Assembly: GCA_913041415.1 (NCBI GenBank)
Contig: CAJWHS010000006.1
Coordinates: forward strand, 1-58,120
Origin: an uncultured Acidimicrobiaceae bacterium
Lineage (GTDB): Bacteria; Actinomycetota; Acidimicrobiia; Acidimicrobiales; Aldehydirespiratoraceae
Direction: 5' to 3'
DNA length: 58,120 nucleotides
Below are positions 1-9,064 of this stretch, in pieces (the stretch's first letter is position 1; every line of letters starts with the position of its first letter). The notes beneath the pieces were generated by a model. That model was not told the origin of the DNA and made no database searches. It saw only the letters and a program-made list of their open reading frames with translations. The translations under genes and the position numbers were made by a program.

Positions 1-285
1 GGCTACGGGATCCTGATCCTGCCGACCACCGGCCGGTACTTCCAGGTGCCGTACAGTGCGATGGTCCCAAGCGACGGGGTTCGCAACCTCCTCGTGACTG
101 GTCGATCGATCGGCGGCGACCGGACCAGCCACGCTGCTGTTCGCAACATGATGTGCTGCACTGTCGCCGGTCAGGGTGCCGGCGTGGCCGCCGCTGTCGC
201 CGTGAAGACCGGGCGCGACGTCGCCGAGATCGACATCGCTGCGGTGCAGAACGAACTGAAGAGTCAGGACGTACGGCTGTGGTGA
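1..285 (+). CDS. FAD-dependent oxidoreductase, C-terminal fragment (5' end outside window)
   Basis: The frame is open from base 1 and ends in TGA at 283-285, so only the last 94 residues are present. The stretch NLLVTGRSIGGDRTSHAAVR followed by MMCCTVAGQGAGVAAAVAV is the conserved C-terminal FAD-contact region of the FAD-dependent oxidoreductase family that includes fumarate reductase-like flavoproteins and PF12831 proteins; the GQGAGVAAA segment packs on the FAD pyrophosphate. The substrate cannot be told from this fragment. It converges on the esterase gene, 36 bases away. Confidence 0.8.
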   Translation, partial: GYGILILPTTGRYFQVPYSAMVPSDGVRNLLVTGRSIGGDRTSHAAVRNMMCCTVAGQGAGVAAAVAVKTGRDVAEIDIAAVQNELKSQDVRLW

Positions 286-321
286 CCACGCTCACGCAGG
301 GGTAGCGGTTGTCGTCGTCGA

Positions 322-963
322 TCAGTCGATCGATGCGAGCCAGTCTCGGGCGTCGACCATCATCTCAATCGTCTGGCTGTGGGCCATGTCGTAGGCGTGT
401 GCCTGTGTGTTCCATCCGCCGGCCTCGAGGGAAGCTGCGACCGCCTCGCCCCGATCGGTCGCGACGATCGGATCACGAGTACCCCATTGAACAAGAGCGG
501 GCCGACCGTCGCCGCCCGAGAGGTCGACGGGCACGGCGGCGAACTCGGGCAACCCGCAACAGATAGCCCAGACCCCGCCATACCGGGGAGCGTCGGCCTT
601 GCCCACGAGCGTGAGCGCCAGATACCCACCCTGGGAGAAACCGCCGACGTGGCACCGCTCAAGTGGAACATTCGCAGCAGCAGCCTCGTCGACGATCAGG
701 GCCTCCAACGCTTCGACCGAGGCCTGGAACTGGTCGAGGTCGTACTGCATCGTCTCGGCGTCGATCGACCACCACGAGGCGCCATCGGTGTCGCCGTTGG
801 GCAACGGCACCGGGCCGCGGGGCGCGATCGCACTGAAGCGCTCATCAGGGTCGACGAGCGGCACGTAGGACGCCAGGTGGTGTTGCTCGGCGGAGTAGCC
901 GTGCAGGAGGAACAGCAGCCGAGGAGCGCTGTCGCGGGTGATCCGGTAGGTGGTCAACGACAT
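322..963 (-). CDS. Phospholipase/carboxylesterase family alpha/beta hydrolase
   Basis: This 213-residue protein has the alpha/beta hydrolase layout of the phospholipase/carboxylesterase (YpfH/acyl-protein thioesterase-like) family. It shows an early LLFLLHGY oxyanion-hole strand, the nucleophile elbow GFSQGG, an acid in GTRDPIV and a histidine in MAHSQT, together a Ser-Asp-His triad in the usual order. The frame is open further upstream, but that part is Arg/Gly-rich and lies opposite the divergent gene, so I take the ATG before SLTTYRITRD as the start. It is probably a cytoplasmic esterase; no signal peptide is seen. It is divergent from the membrane protein at 1021 with a 57-base gap. Confidence 0.85.
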   Translation of the reverse strand: MSLTTYRITRDSAPRLLFLLHGYSAEQHHLASYVPLVDPDERFSAIAPRGPVPLPNGDTDGASWWSIDAETMQYDLDQFQASVEALEALIVDEAAAANVPLERCHVGGFSQGGYLALTLVGKADAPRYGGVWAICCGLPEFAAVPVDLSGGDGRPALVQWGTRDPIVATDRGEAVAASLEAGGWNTQAHAYDMAHSQTIEMMVDARDWLASID

Positions 964-1007
964 GGGTCGGAGTCTGGCACGAGTCGGCCCATCAGCGGGC
1001 ACCCCAA

Positions 1008-1013
1008 TAGCCT
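1008..1013 (+). promoter_or_regulatory. -10 box TAGCCT for the gene at 1021 (leaderless)
   Basis: TAGCCT lies 7 bases before the ATG at 1021. With a normal -10 to start-site distance, transcription would begin at or next to the A of ATG, giving a leaderless mRNA. No Shine-Dalgarno sequence precedes the ATG. Confidence 0.5.
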
Positions 1014-1020
1014 TTGTCGC

Positions 1021-1569
1021 ATGGATCTGACGTGGGAGGACCGCCAACGGGCGTTCCAGGTGAAGGTGCTCACCGAGGGGGTGAGTGAGGAGTTCGCCAT
1101 CGGCGTCAGGCCGTACCGGACCTTCGTGGGCGCAGCCACCGGGGCGCCGCCACCGGCCGGTTCTCGTCTTGAGCGGGCGCTCGTCGTCATTATTGCGGGC
1201 GCTGCGATCGCCGCCACCCTTGTGCTGCTCGGCGGGCCCCGAACGATCGTGGCCGTCATCGCCGGTCTCACTGGCGGCCTGGCGATGTTTGCCGGTCTCG
1301 CCGGGCCCGACCCCCGGATCCGCCACGACCTTGACGAGCCGCTGCTGGCGATTTACGCCGACCGCGCTGGCATCGGCTCGGTGCCGATCTGTGTCACCGC
1401 CATCAGCGACGAGGAGCAGGTCCGGCTCGGCGCGGAAGGCTTCGGCAACGTCGTCGGCTCACCTCGACCTGGTGGGACGCTCGGCGTGTTCATCGATGAC
1501 TACCTCGTCTGGGCCCGCACTCCACCTCGCGGCAATCGCAAAGGTGATCCGAGCTTCGGTCAGATCTAG
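1021..1569 (+). CDS. Small membrane protein of unknown function
   Basis: The 182-residue protein begins MDLTWEDRQRAFQ and has a central hydrophobic region (about residues 50-100, ALVVIIAGAAIAATLVLLGG then TIVAVIAGLTGGLAMFAGLAG) that should form two transmembrane helices. A soluble C-terminal part of about 80 residues contains RHDLDEPLLAIYADR. I do not recognise a family. The gene converges on the flavin reductase gene with a 10-base gap. A -10 box directly before the ATG supports this start and suggests an independent transcript. Confidence 0.7.
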   Translation: MDLTWEDRQRAFQVKVLTEGVSEEFAIGVRPYRTFVGAATGAPPPAGSRLERALVVIIAGAAIAATLVLLGGPRTIVAVIAGLTGGLAMFAGLAGPDPRIRHDLDEPLLAIYADRAGIGSVPICVTAISDEEQVRLGAEGFGNVVGSPRPGGTLGVFIDDYLVWARTPPRGNRKGDPSFGQI

Positions 1570-1579
1570 CCGACTTGAC

Positions 1580-2083
1580 TCAGTGGCCACCGCGGCGGAC
1601 ACCGCCGTATTTCATCCGGGTGTCGGTCATTGCGGCGGGACGCTTCTCGTCGTCAAGAATTGCGGCGTCGACCAGTTCACCGATGAACAGGGTGTGGCTG
1701 CCGAGGTCGTGAGCCTGACGGACCTCGCATTCCATCCAGGCGATCGCCTCGTCGAAGATCGGCGCTCCGGTCGCGCCGTCACGCACGGCACGGCCGTTGA
1801 GCGCTCCGTCTTCGAACACGGCGGGCTTGGAGAACTTCACGAACGGACGGGTCTCCTCGCTGTCCCAGAGGTTGACCGTGAACGAGCCACCTTGACTGAT
1901 CAGGCGATGGGTGACCGCCGAGTTGTCGATCCCGACGCCAATCAGCACCGGTTCCATCGAAAGCTGCGTGATCCAGCTCGTGGTCATGCCGTTGCGTTCG
2001 CCGTTCGCCGCGGAACCGACCAGGGCGAGGGCATTCGGGATCTTCCACGTGACGCGGTTGACGAGTTCGTCTTCGAGGGCCAT
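1580..2083 (-). CDS. Flavin reductase family protein (FMN-binding split barrel)
   Basis: The 167-residue protein matches the flavin reductase-like/HpaC family: an N-terminal VGSAANGERNGMTTSWITQ strand that contacts FMN, then PVLIGVGIDNSAVTHRLI and SFTVNLW. Family members reduce FMN or FAD with NAD(P)H for a partner monooxygenase, or are FMN-binding proteins. No monooxygenase partner is adjacent. The start is the ATG before ALEDELVNRV; in-frame sequence upstream of it belongs to antisense of the neighbouring gene. It lies 58 bases downstream of the hydantoinase gene, but has its own putative -10 box. Confidence 0.85.
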   Translation of the reverse strand: MALEDELVNRVTWKIPNALALVGSAANGERNGMTTSWITQLSMEPVLIGVGIDNSAVTHRLISQGGSFTVNLWDSEETRPFVKFSKPAVFEDGALNGRAVRDGATGAPIFDEAIAWMECEVRQAHDLGSHTLFIGELVDAAILDDEKRPAAMTDTRMKYGGVRRGGH

Positions 2084-2089
2084 GCCCCG

Positions 2090-2095
2090 AGAGTA
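2090..2095 (-). promoter_or_regulatory. -10 box TACTCT for the flavin reductase gene (leaderless)
   Basis: Read on the minus strand, TACTCT ends 6 bases before the ATG at 2083. This fits a leaderless transcript and fixes the start codon. Confidence 0.45.
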
Positions 2096-2141
2096 GAGCG
2101 GGCCCACGTCCTTCGTGGGGGTGGCGAGCCGAAGCGAGTGA

Positions 2142-4142
2142 TCAGCCGAGGCCAGGACGGCCGGCTGCGACAGCGACAGCCATCCCCTCGACGAACAGCG
2201 GTCGCCCGTCGACCTCGATGACCTTCTCGATCCAGGTGATCTCGACCTCGAACTCTTTCGCACCGGCGGCCTGGACCTCTGCGACAGCGGCGGCTCGAGC
2301 CAGGTCCTCGGCTCGGGCCTGCGCCACGGGACGCTCCCACGTCGTCTCCGGTTCGCCACCAGCGTGAATCCGATAGACGCCCCGCCGCGGCGCGGTGACC
2401 GGGACTTCGGCGCGCACGCGGACCTTGCCGACCACGGCGCCGATGGCATTGGCGACATCGGCGTCGGCCGGAACCTCGACCTCGGTGCCGAGCAGATCTC
2501 CGATCGCCGGGTAGTAGATGGCCGCCGGGGCACCGAGCCCGACGAGCTTGGCGCCGAGTCCGATGTCGATTCGGGCAGAGCGCGACGTGCGATCGAGCGC
2601 AGCCGCGACGAGCGCGGAATGGGCAAGGACGTCGTCGAGGCCGTCGCGGTTGAGCGCAGCCGCAAGCAACGCCTCGGCCGATCGGCGCACGAGCGCAGCA
2701 ACGACGGCTTCGCTGATCTCCTCGGGGGTCCCGGCGATGTCGTTGCCGTATCGATCTCGACGGCGAGCGAACACGGCCGCACCCAACCGGGCGATCTCGG
2801 GGTCGTGGGTGGTTTGGTCGCCGAGCACATGGCTGGCATCGGTGGGTGTGAAGGCGGCGAGGCGCAGAATCGCGCAACTCACGAGCCGTCGCATCGCCCG
2901 CTCCTGGAGGCTTGTCGCGACCACCTGTGACACCGGGACGAGCGGCTTGTCGACTGCGTCGACGACCGCCTGTTCGTTGGGGTCGAGGACGGCACCCTGA
3001 GCCCGTGCCGTGCGTTGGAGAAACATGCCGTCGAACGCGCCAGGAATCTTGTCGTTGAGGCGCGCTCGGAGTTCGTCGCGGACGATGTCGCCATGCTGCT
3101 CCCCCATCAGGCTGAGCGGCACGACCCGACGAGGACCGACCTCGAGCTGGGCCCCGACGGCTCGGTCGGCGAGTCGGATCTCGCTGTCGCCACCGAGGCC
3201 GTGCGTGTGCATCAGCACCGCCTCGACCATCGTGCGGTGGCCGCCGACGGTGGCACCATTGGCCCCGAACGGCGGCAGGCCGTCGCGCACGACCGCAATG
3301 TCGGTGGTGGTGCCACCGATGTCAGCGATCACGGCATCGTCGGCGTCGGCGAGATGTGCCGCACCGACGAGACTGGCTGCCGGCCCCGAGAGGATCGTCT
3401 CGACCGGACGCTCCTTCACAAAGTCGACCGAAACGAGCGAGCCGTTGCCACGCACGATCATCATCGGGGCGTCGATCCCCCGTTCAGTGATACTCCCGCC
3501 GGTGGTGGCGACGAGATCGTCGATCATGGCGATGAGGCGGGCGTTGAGTAGGGCGGTAACGCCCCGCTTGGGGCCGCCGAGGCTGGCTGACAGCACATGG
3601 CTGCAGGTCACCGGCTTTCCCGTGCGTTCGCTAATGAGTTCGCGGGCGGCGAGCTCATGATCGGCGTTGCGCGTGGCGAACTGGGCGGTGACAGCGAAGC
3701 CATCAACCTGGTCAGCGATCTCGTCAACGCGAGCGGCAAGTTCGTCGAGGTCTAGAGGCTCAATCGGATCACCGTGGCTGTTGTGACCCCCACCTACGAC
3801 GATGACGGCGTCGTCGCCGATCGTTTCTCGCAGGCCATCACGATCGAGGGCGTCCTCGTCGAACCCGATCGTGACGAGGCACGCCGGACGGCCCGTGCCC
3901 TCGGCCAGGGCGTTGGTGGCGAGCGTGGTGGAAAGCGCTACCATCTTGATTGCCGACGGATCGACCGCAGCGTCGGACAAGGCCGCGTCGATCGCCCGAC
4001 CAATCCCGATTGCGAGCTCGTCGTGTGTGGTGGGCGACTTCGCCTTGGCGACGATCTCCCGAGCGCGCTCGTCGTACACGACGGCATCCGTGTACGTCCC
4101 CCCGGTGTCGACACCCAACGCGTAGCGGCGCGGCTCTGTCAT
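2142..4142 (-). CDS. Hydantoinase A / oxoprolinase-type ATPase, stand-alone
   Basis: The 666-residue protein is a member of the hydantoinase/oxoprolinase A family (HyuA, acetone carboxylase beta-like). Its N-terminus ALGVDTGGTYTDAVVYDE is the ASKHA-type phosphate-binding loop, and VIADIGGTTTDIAVV in the middle is the second nucleotide-binding loop; the C-terminal part continues to the normal end. The family couples ATP hydrolysis to ring opening of 5-oxoproline or N-methylhydantoin, or to carboxylation, normally with a HyuB subunit. No B subunit is encoded within the window, so the substrate is open. The start is the ATG before TEPRRYALG; an upstream ATG adds 19 residues without family-like sequence. 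Confidence 0.85.
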   Translation of the reverse strand: MTEPRRYALGVDTGGTYTDAVVYDERAREIVAKAKSPTTHDELAIGIGRAIDAALSDAAVDPSAIKMVALSTTLATNALAEGTGRPACLVTIGFDEDALDRDGLRETIGDDAVIVVGGGHNSHGDPIEPLDLDELAARVDEIADQVDGFAVTAQFATRNADHELAARELISERTGKPVTCSHVLSASLGGPKRGVTALLNARLIAMIDDLVATTGGSITERGIDAPMMIVRGNGSLVSVDFVKERPVETILSGPAASLVGAAHLADADDAVIADIGGTTTDIAVVRDGLPPFGANGATVGGHRTMVEAVLMHTHGLGGDSEIRLADRAVGAQLEVGPRRVVPLSLMGEQHGDIVRDELRARLNDKIPGAFDGMFLQRTARAQGAVLDPNEQAVVDAVDKPLVPVSQVVATSLQERAMRRLVSCAILRLAAFTPTDASHVLGDQTTHDPEIARLGAAVFARRRDRYGNDIAGTPEEISEAVVAALVRRSAEALLAAALNRDGLDDVLAHSALVAAALDRTSRSARIDIGLGAKLVGLGAPAAIYYPAIGDLLGTEVEVPADADVANAIGAVVGKVRVRAEVPVTAPRRGVYRIHAGGEPETTWERPVAQARAEDLARAAAVAEVQAAGAKEFEVEITWIEKVIEVDGRPLFVEGMAVAVAAGRPGLG

Positions 4143-4307
4143 TGCGGCACAGTCTGCCCTGGTCGCCGTGTACTGCGCGTCATCTCGGGCGCCGGTCATA
4201 ACAGCTTCACACGGATCCGAACGGTCGGGGGTGGCGGGGCTGACGGGCCCCGAGCAGGGGCGGGAGCGCCACTCGCTGATCGTGAGACCAAGGCGTCCGC
4301 TCCGAGG

Positions 4308-4970
4308 TCAGCTCTCTGGCGACCAGAGCGGCTCGTCGATCACGAAGCCGATGTCCTCGCCCCACGTATTGCGATACGCCACCTCGTGAACGGCATCACG
4401 CTTCGCCACCCCCCACGTGCCGGTCGGATACCCCATCGGGATACAGGCGGCCATCTTCCACCCCTTGTCCTCGGGCACACCGAGGATCTCGAAGGTCTCG
4501 CTGTTCTTGAACGCCAGGACGCTGGTGAGCGACGAGCCGACATCCTCAGCGCGGGCCGCAAGCATTGCGGACCAGATCGCCGGGAAGATCGAACCACCGC
4601 TGGAGTCGTTGCGGTCGAAGGCGAACAACAGCAGCGGATACGACGCAAAGTTGTCCTGGGCCCAACCCACCGACTTGATGATCTTGCGCATCTGGACGGT
4701 CTCTGGATCGGTGGAATCCGACTCCGCGTCGTCCATCTTGTCCTTGTAGATGGTCGCCCAGAGCAGGTCGATGCACACCTTGTAGAGCTCACTCAACTGC
4801 TCCCGTTTGGCCGGATCATCGACCAACATGAAGCGCCAGTTCTGATTGTTGCCGCCGCTGGGAGCCCGGATGGCGGCATCGAGGATTCGCATCTGCAGGT
4901 CCTCAGGGATCGGGTCGGGTTTGACCCGCCGCATCGCTCGGGTGGTGTACAGCGCTTCACGGATATCCAT
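4308..4970 (-). CDS. Nitroreductase family FMN-dependent oxidoreductase
   Basis: The 220-residue protein has the nitroreductase fold signatures: TTRAMRRVKPDPIP near the N-terminus (the Arg contacts FMN phosphate), APSGGNNQNWRFMLV (FMN-binding loop) and a C-terminal GYPTGTWGVAKR. Such enzymes use NAD(P)H and FMN to reduce nitro-aromatics, quinones or enones, or carry out dehalogenation. The start is the ATG before DIREALYTTR, since sequence upstream lies in the divergent promoter region. The C-terminal half (KIIKSVGWAQDNF, FPAIWSAMLAARAED) is typical of actinobacterial paralogues of unknown substrate. Confidence 0.85.
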   Translation of the reverse strand: MDIREALYTTRAMRRVKPDPIPEDLQMRILDAAIRAPSGGNNQNWRFMLVDDPAKREQLSELYKVCIDLLWATIYKDKMDDAESDSTDPETVQMRKIIKSVGWAQDNFASYPLLLFAFDRNDSSGGSIFPAIWSAMLAARAEDVGSSLTSVLAFKNSETFEILGVPEDKGWKMAACIPMGYPTGTWGVAKRDAVHEVAYRNTWGEDIGFVIDEPLWSPES

Positions 4971-5043
4971 GCCACAAAGTCGATCACGGCTCGCGTCGAT
5001 GAGCAAAAAGACGGACAGCTCGGCATAGCGGAGCGCAGGCCCG

Positions 5044-5049
5044 TATCCT
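5044..5049 (+). promoter_or_regulatory. -10 box TATCCT for the MpaB-family gene (leaderless)
   Basis: TATCCT ends 6 bases before the ATG at 5056, so transcription should start at the start codon. Confidence 0.5.
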
Positions 5050-5055
5050 TCAGTC

Positions 5056-5943
5056 ATGACGAGCGCCTCCCGCCCCCCGCTCGAAGCCGTCCGCGACCGT
5101 CTTGGTCGCGGCATCCGCGAGATGCTCGCCGGTACACCTGACCAGGTGCACGAGTGGGATCCCGCCGCCGACCGCCGCTTCGCGCCCGACTCGGCGATGT
5201 GGGCCGTGCACACCGACGTCGCCATGCTCGTCGGCGGTCTGCGGGCATTGCTGCTGCAGACGCTGCACCCCCTCGCCCTTGCCGGAGTCGTCCAGCACTC
5301 GACCTACAAGACCGATCCACTCGGCCGGCTCCATCGCACCGGCGCCTTCGTCGGCACCACGACTTTCGGCACGGTCGAGGAATCCGATCAGATCATCGCC
5401 CAGGTCAAAGCGATCCACGCCCGGGTCAACGGCACCGCTCGCGACGGCCGTGAGTACTCCGCCCTCGATCCCCACCTGCTCATGTGGGTCCACTGCACCG
5501 AGGCTGACAGTTTCCTTCGGGCCCGAATGCGCTACGGCGCAACACCACTGCCCGAGGGAGTCGCCGACACCTATGTCGCCGAGATCGGTGAGATCGGCGC
5601 TGCGCTCGGCGTGATCGAACCCCCGCAGAACCAGGCCGAGCTCCGCGAGCGGCTGATCTCCTACCGACCCGAGCTGCAGGCCACCCGGGACACGCGCGAG
5701 ACCGTGCGTTTCCTCGTCGTGCCGCCGCTTCCCCTTGCCGCACGGCCGCCCTACGGCATCTTGTTCGGCGCGGCCACGGCGATGCTGCCCCGCTTCGCTC
5801 GCCGAATGCTCCTGCTGCCGGTCGCCCCCGGCGCCGAGTCGCTGGCCATCCGGCCCGCCGCCACCGCCTTGCTGCGCACGATGGGCTGGGCACTCGGCGA
5901 CCACCCCGCCGTCGAGGCCGCACGGGCCGCCGAAGCCGACTGA
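5056..5943 (+). CDS. Oxygenase MpaB family protein (DUF2236)
   Basis: The 295-residue protein belongs to the DUF2236 family, which includes the fungal oxygenase MpaB and latex-clearing proteins. Family landmarks are AMWAVHTDVAMLVGGLRALLLQ, HPLALAGVVQHSTYKTDPLG, FVGTTTFGT and the segment SALDPHLLMWVHCTEADSFL. Characterised relatives bind one b-type heme and cleave a C=C bond with O2; the physiological substrate of bacterial DUF2236 proteins is mostly unknown. Heme use would fit the hem genes in the window, but this is inference. The gene lies 18 bases upstream of the MazG-like gene in the same direction, and both have their own -10 box. Confidence 0.85.
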   Translation: MTSASRPPLEAVRDRLGRGIREMLAGTPDQVHEWDPAADRRFAPDSAMWAVHTDVAMLVGGLRALLLQTLHPLALAGVVQHSTYKTDPLGRLHRTGAFVGTTTFGTVEESDQIIAQVKAIHARVNGTARDGREYSALDPHLLMWVHCTEADSFLRARMRYGATPLPEGVADTYVAEIGEIGAALGVIEPPQNQAELRERLISYRPELQATRDTRETVRFLVVPPLPLAARPPYGILFGAATAMLPRFARRMLLLPVAPGAESLAIRPAATALLRTMGWALGDHPAVEAARAAEAD

Positions 5944-5948
5944 CCGCC

Positions 5949-5954
5949 TAGCAT
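5949..5954 (+). promoter_or_regulatory. -10 box TAGCAT for the MazG-like gene (leaderless)
   Basis: TAGCAT lies 7 bases before the ATG at 5962, in the short gap after the MpaB-family gene. Confidence 0.4.
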
Positions 5955-5961
5955 CGAGGCC

Positions 5962-6213
5962 ATGGATCTGGCCGAGGTGCAGCGGTTGATGGACGAGCTC
6001 TACGGTGAGGCTGACCGCGCCCGTGGTGTGCCATCGACGGTCGCCTGGCTCGCCGAGGAGTTGGGCGAACTTGCCCAGGCCGTGCGCAAGGGAACTCGTG
6101 AGCAGCAAGTGCACGAGTTCGGCGACGTGCTCGCCTGGCTCGCATCGCTCGCCAACCAGATGGATATCGACCTCGACGATGCCATGCAGCGCTACGTCGA
6201 GAACCCGCCCTGA
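5962..6213 (+). CDS. MazG-like nucleotide pyrophosphohydrolase
   Basis: The 83-residue protein has one MazG-type fold: AWLAEELGELAQAVRKG provides the EExxE metal-binding helix, and HEFGDVLAWLASLANQMDID provides the E..D helix. This all-alpha NTP pyrophosphatase family hydrolyses (d)NTPs or other nucleotides to the monophosphate and PPi using Mg2+, typically for nucleotide-pool sanitising. The length matches single-domain MazG-like proteins rather than the two-domain MazG. Confidence 0.85.
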   Translation: MDLAEVQRLMDELYGEADRARGVPSTVAWLAEELGELAQAVRKGTREQQVHEFGDVLAWLASLANQMDIDLDDAMQRYVENPP

Positions 6214-6277
6214 GCGACGTTCGAGGATGTGATTTCGAGCGAATCAGGAGACGGAATCTGCGGCCTCGCCGCTCGAC

Positions 6278-7408
<1,131 letters not shown>

Positions 7409-8191
7409 TCAGCCGACGAGTTTGGCGTGGTACGCCTCGAGTCGAGCGAGCAGTTCGGCCTCGGGAAGCTCGCCTTCGCTGCGCTTGAGCTCGAGCAGCC
7501 AACTCATGATCTGCCCGACCTCCCGGCCCGGCCCGATGCCGAGGTGGGCCATCACCGCATCGCCGTCGATCTGGGGCCGCTCGGCATTCCGGCGATCCTC
7601 TTCTGCAAGCTCGGCGATACGGCGCTCGAGGTCGTCGATCGATTCCTGCAGCGCCCCGGCCTTCGCCCGGTTGCGGGTCGTGCAATCGGAGCGCACGAGC
7701 GCATTCAGGCGGCCAAGCAGCGGGCCAGCATCGCGGGCATAGCGTCGAACGGCAGCGTCGGACCAGCCGTCGGCGTAGCCCTTGAACCGGCCGCTCAGGC
7801 GAACCAGTTCGGCAACCTGATCGGTCACCGACTCGTCGTAGCCAAGCGCCGCCATGCGCTTGCTGGTCATCCGACCACCGACGACCTCGTGATGACGAAA
7901 GGTCACGCCACCGTGCTCGAAACTTCGGGTCTTGGGCTTGGCGATGTCGTGGAACAACGCCGCCAAGCGAACGACCAGATCGGCCGGGGTCTTGGCAACG
8001 ACGGCGACGGTATGGGACAGGACGTCCTTGTGACGATGGATCGGATCCTGCTCCATGCGCAGCGCTGGCAATTCGGGCACGAGCGCGTCGATGCGGCCGC
8101 TGTCGATCGCCACCCACAGAGAGGCGGCAACGTCGTCGGCCATCAGAATCTCATTGAGTCGTTCGGCTGGCGCCAGCTCGGTCGCAGACAT
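7409..8191 (-). CDS. HD-domain protein resembling the C-terminal half of tRNA nucleotidyltransferases
   Basis: The 260-residue protein has an HD phosphohydrolase domain: HRHKDVLSHTVAVV, then VRLAALFHDIAKPKTR (the HD doublet) and FRHHEVVGGRM. The sequence after it (GRLNALVRSDCTTRN, RRIAELAEED, MAHLGIGPGREVGQIMSWLLE) closely resembles the C-terminal part of bacterial CCA-adding enzymes and poly(A) polymerase-like proteins. The N-terminal nucleotidyltransferase head with its G(S/G)xR and DxD motifs is absent, so this cannot be a CCA-adding enzyme. A metal-dependent phosphohydrolase or phosphodiesterase is the likeliest role. The start at ATG 8191 is preferred over a TTG at 8200. Confidence 0.8.
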   Translation of the reverse strand: MSATELAPAERLNEILMADDVAASLWVAIDSGRIDALVPELPALRMEQDPIHRHKDVLSHTVAVVAKTPADLVVRLAALFHDIAKPKTRSFEHGGVTFRHHEVVGGRMTSKRMAALGYDESVTDQVAELVRLSGRFKGYADGWSDAAVRRYARDAGPLLGRLNALVRSDCTTRNRAKAGALQESIDDLERRIAELAEEDRRNAERPQIDGDAVMAHLGIGPGREVGQIMSWLLELKRSEGELPEAELLARLEAYHAKLVG

Positions 8192-8200
8192 CGCTCGCAA

Positions 8201-8210
8201 AGTCTACGGT
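8201..8210. promoter_or_regulatory. Overlapping divergent -10 boxes for the HD and SDR genes
   Basis: The 26-base gap between two divergent start codons contains TAGACT on the minus strand (8201-8206, 9 bases before the ATG at 8191) and TACGGT on the plus strand (8205-8210, 7 bases before the ATG at 8218). The boxes share two base pairs, so the two promoters should compete. Confidence 0.45.
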
Positions 8211-8217
8211 TCAGCCC

Positions 8218-9006
8218 ATGATGCTCGACCGCTTTCGTCTCGATGATCGGGTTGCCATCGTCACCGGCGCCGGTCGAGGAATCGGCGCCGCCGTGGCAGC
8301 TGGTCTGGCCGAAGCCGGTGCCGATGTCGTCGCCGGCGCCCGTTCAGCCGACCAGCTCGCCAAAACCGCGGTGACGGTCGAGGCGAACGGACGCCGAGCG
8401 GTGACGGTCGCCGGCGACCTCTCGACCCGCGACGGCATGCGGGCGCTCGTCGACACCGCCATCGCCGAGTTCGGCCGGGTCGACGTTGTTGTCAACAACG
8501 TCGGCGGCGCCATGCCGTCGGCCCTCCTCGACACGAGCGAGCAGTCGTTCGACACCGCGCTGCGATTCAACGTCACCAGCGCCTTCAATCTGACCCAACT
8601 GGCCGTGCCGCATCTGCTCGAATCCGACGGCGCGTCCGTGGTGAACATCGCGTCGAGCGCTGGCCAGTTCGCGTTCCGGGGGATGAGCGCCTACGGCACC
8701 GCCAAGGCGGCCCTGATCCATCTCACCCGCGAACTCGCACAGGATCTCTCGCCGAAGGTGAGGGTCAACGCCGTGAGCCCAGGGGCGATTACGACCTCGG
8801 CGCTCGACATCGTGCTCCAGACCCCGGAGCTTCACGACGCCATGATCGAGGGCACACCGATGCGTCGCCTGGGTGACCCCGACGACATCGCCGCTGCCGT
8901 GCTCTTCCTTGCCTCGCCCGCTGCGAGCTATGTCACCGGCGAGGTGCTGGCCGTCAACGGCGGCATCCAGGGCTCGAACCTCGAACTCGGGCTCCCCGAT
9001 CTGTGA
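8218..9006 (+). CDS. Short-chain dehydrogenase/reductase (SDR) family oxidoreductase
   Basis: The 262-residue classical SDR has TGAGRGIG (cofactor-binding TGxxxGxG), NNVGG in place of the usual NNAG, the catalytic serine in NIASSAGQF and the YxxxK motif in SAYGTAKAAL. The C-terminal GEVLAVNGGIQGS is typical of FabG-like proteins. The residue after the second beta strand (AGARSADQL) has an Arg, favouring NADP(H). The substrate is unknown. ATGATG gives two possible starts three bases apart. The NTF2-like gene follows 58 bases downstream. Confidence 0.9.
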   Translation: MMLDRFRLDDRVAIVTGAGRGIGAAVAAGLAEAGADVVAGARSADQLAKTAVTVEANGRRAVTVAGDLSTRDGMRALVDTAIAEFGRVDVVVNNVGGAMPSALLDTSEQSFDTALRFNVTSAFNLTQLAVPHLLESDGASVVNIASSAGQFAFRGMSAYGTAKAALIHLTRELAQDLSPKVRVNAVSPGAITTSALDIVLQTPELHDAMIEGTPMRRLGDPDDIAAAVLFLASPAASYVTGEVLAVNGGIQGSNLELGLPDL

Positions 9007-9052
9007 GCTGAGCCACAACGGTGGTCGTCTGGGCCATCCGCCCCACCCGGTC

Positions 9053-9058
9053 TACGCT
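9053..9058 (+). promoter_or_regulatory. -10 box TACGCT for the NTF2-like gene (leaderless)
   Basis: TACGCT ends 6 bases before the ATG at 9065. Confidence 0.45.
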
Positions 9059-9064
9059 CGATCC

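Noticed and set aside
964..1326. N-terminal extension of the esterase gene
   Set aside because: The added 121 residues are Arg/Gly/Asp-rich, lie opposite the divergent membrane protein gene and precede a normal family start.
4143..4307. Search for a small gene or regulatory RNA between the nitroreductase and hydantoinase genes
   Set aside because: No frame with coding character, no strong hairpin and no recognisable motif.
6260..6272. GCGGC-CTC-GCCGC hairpin between the MazG-like and asd genes as a terminator
   Set aside because: The stem is only 5 bp and no T-tract follows on either strand.
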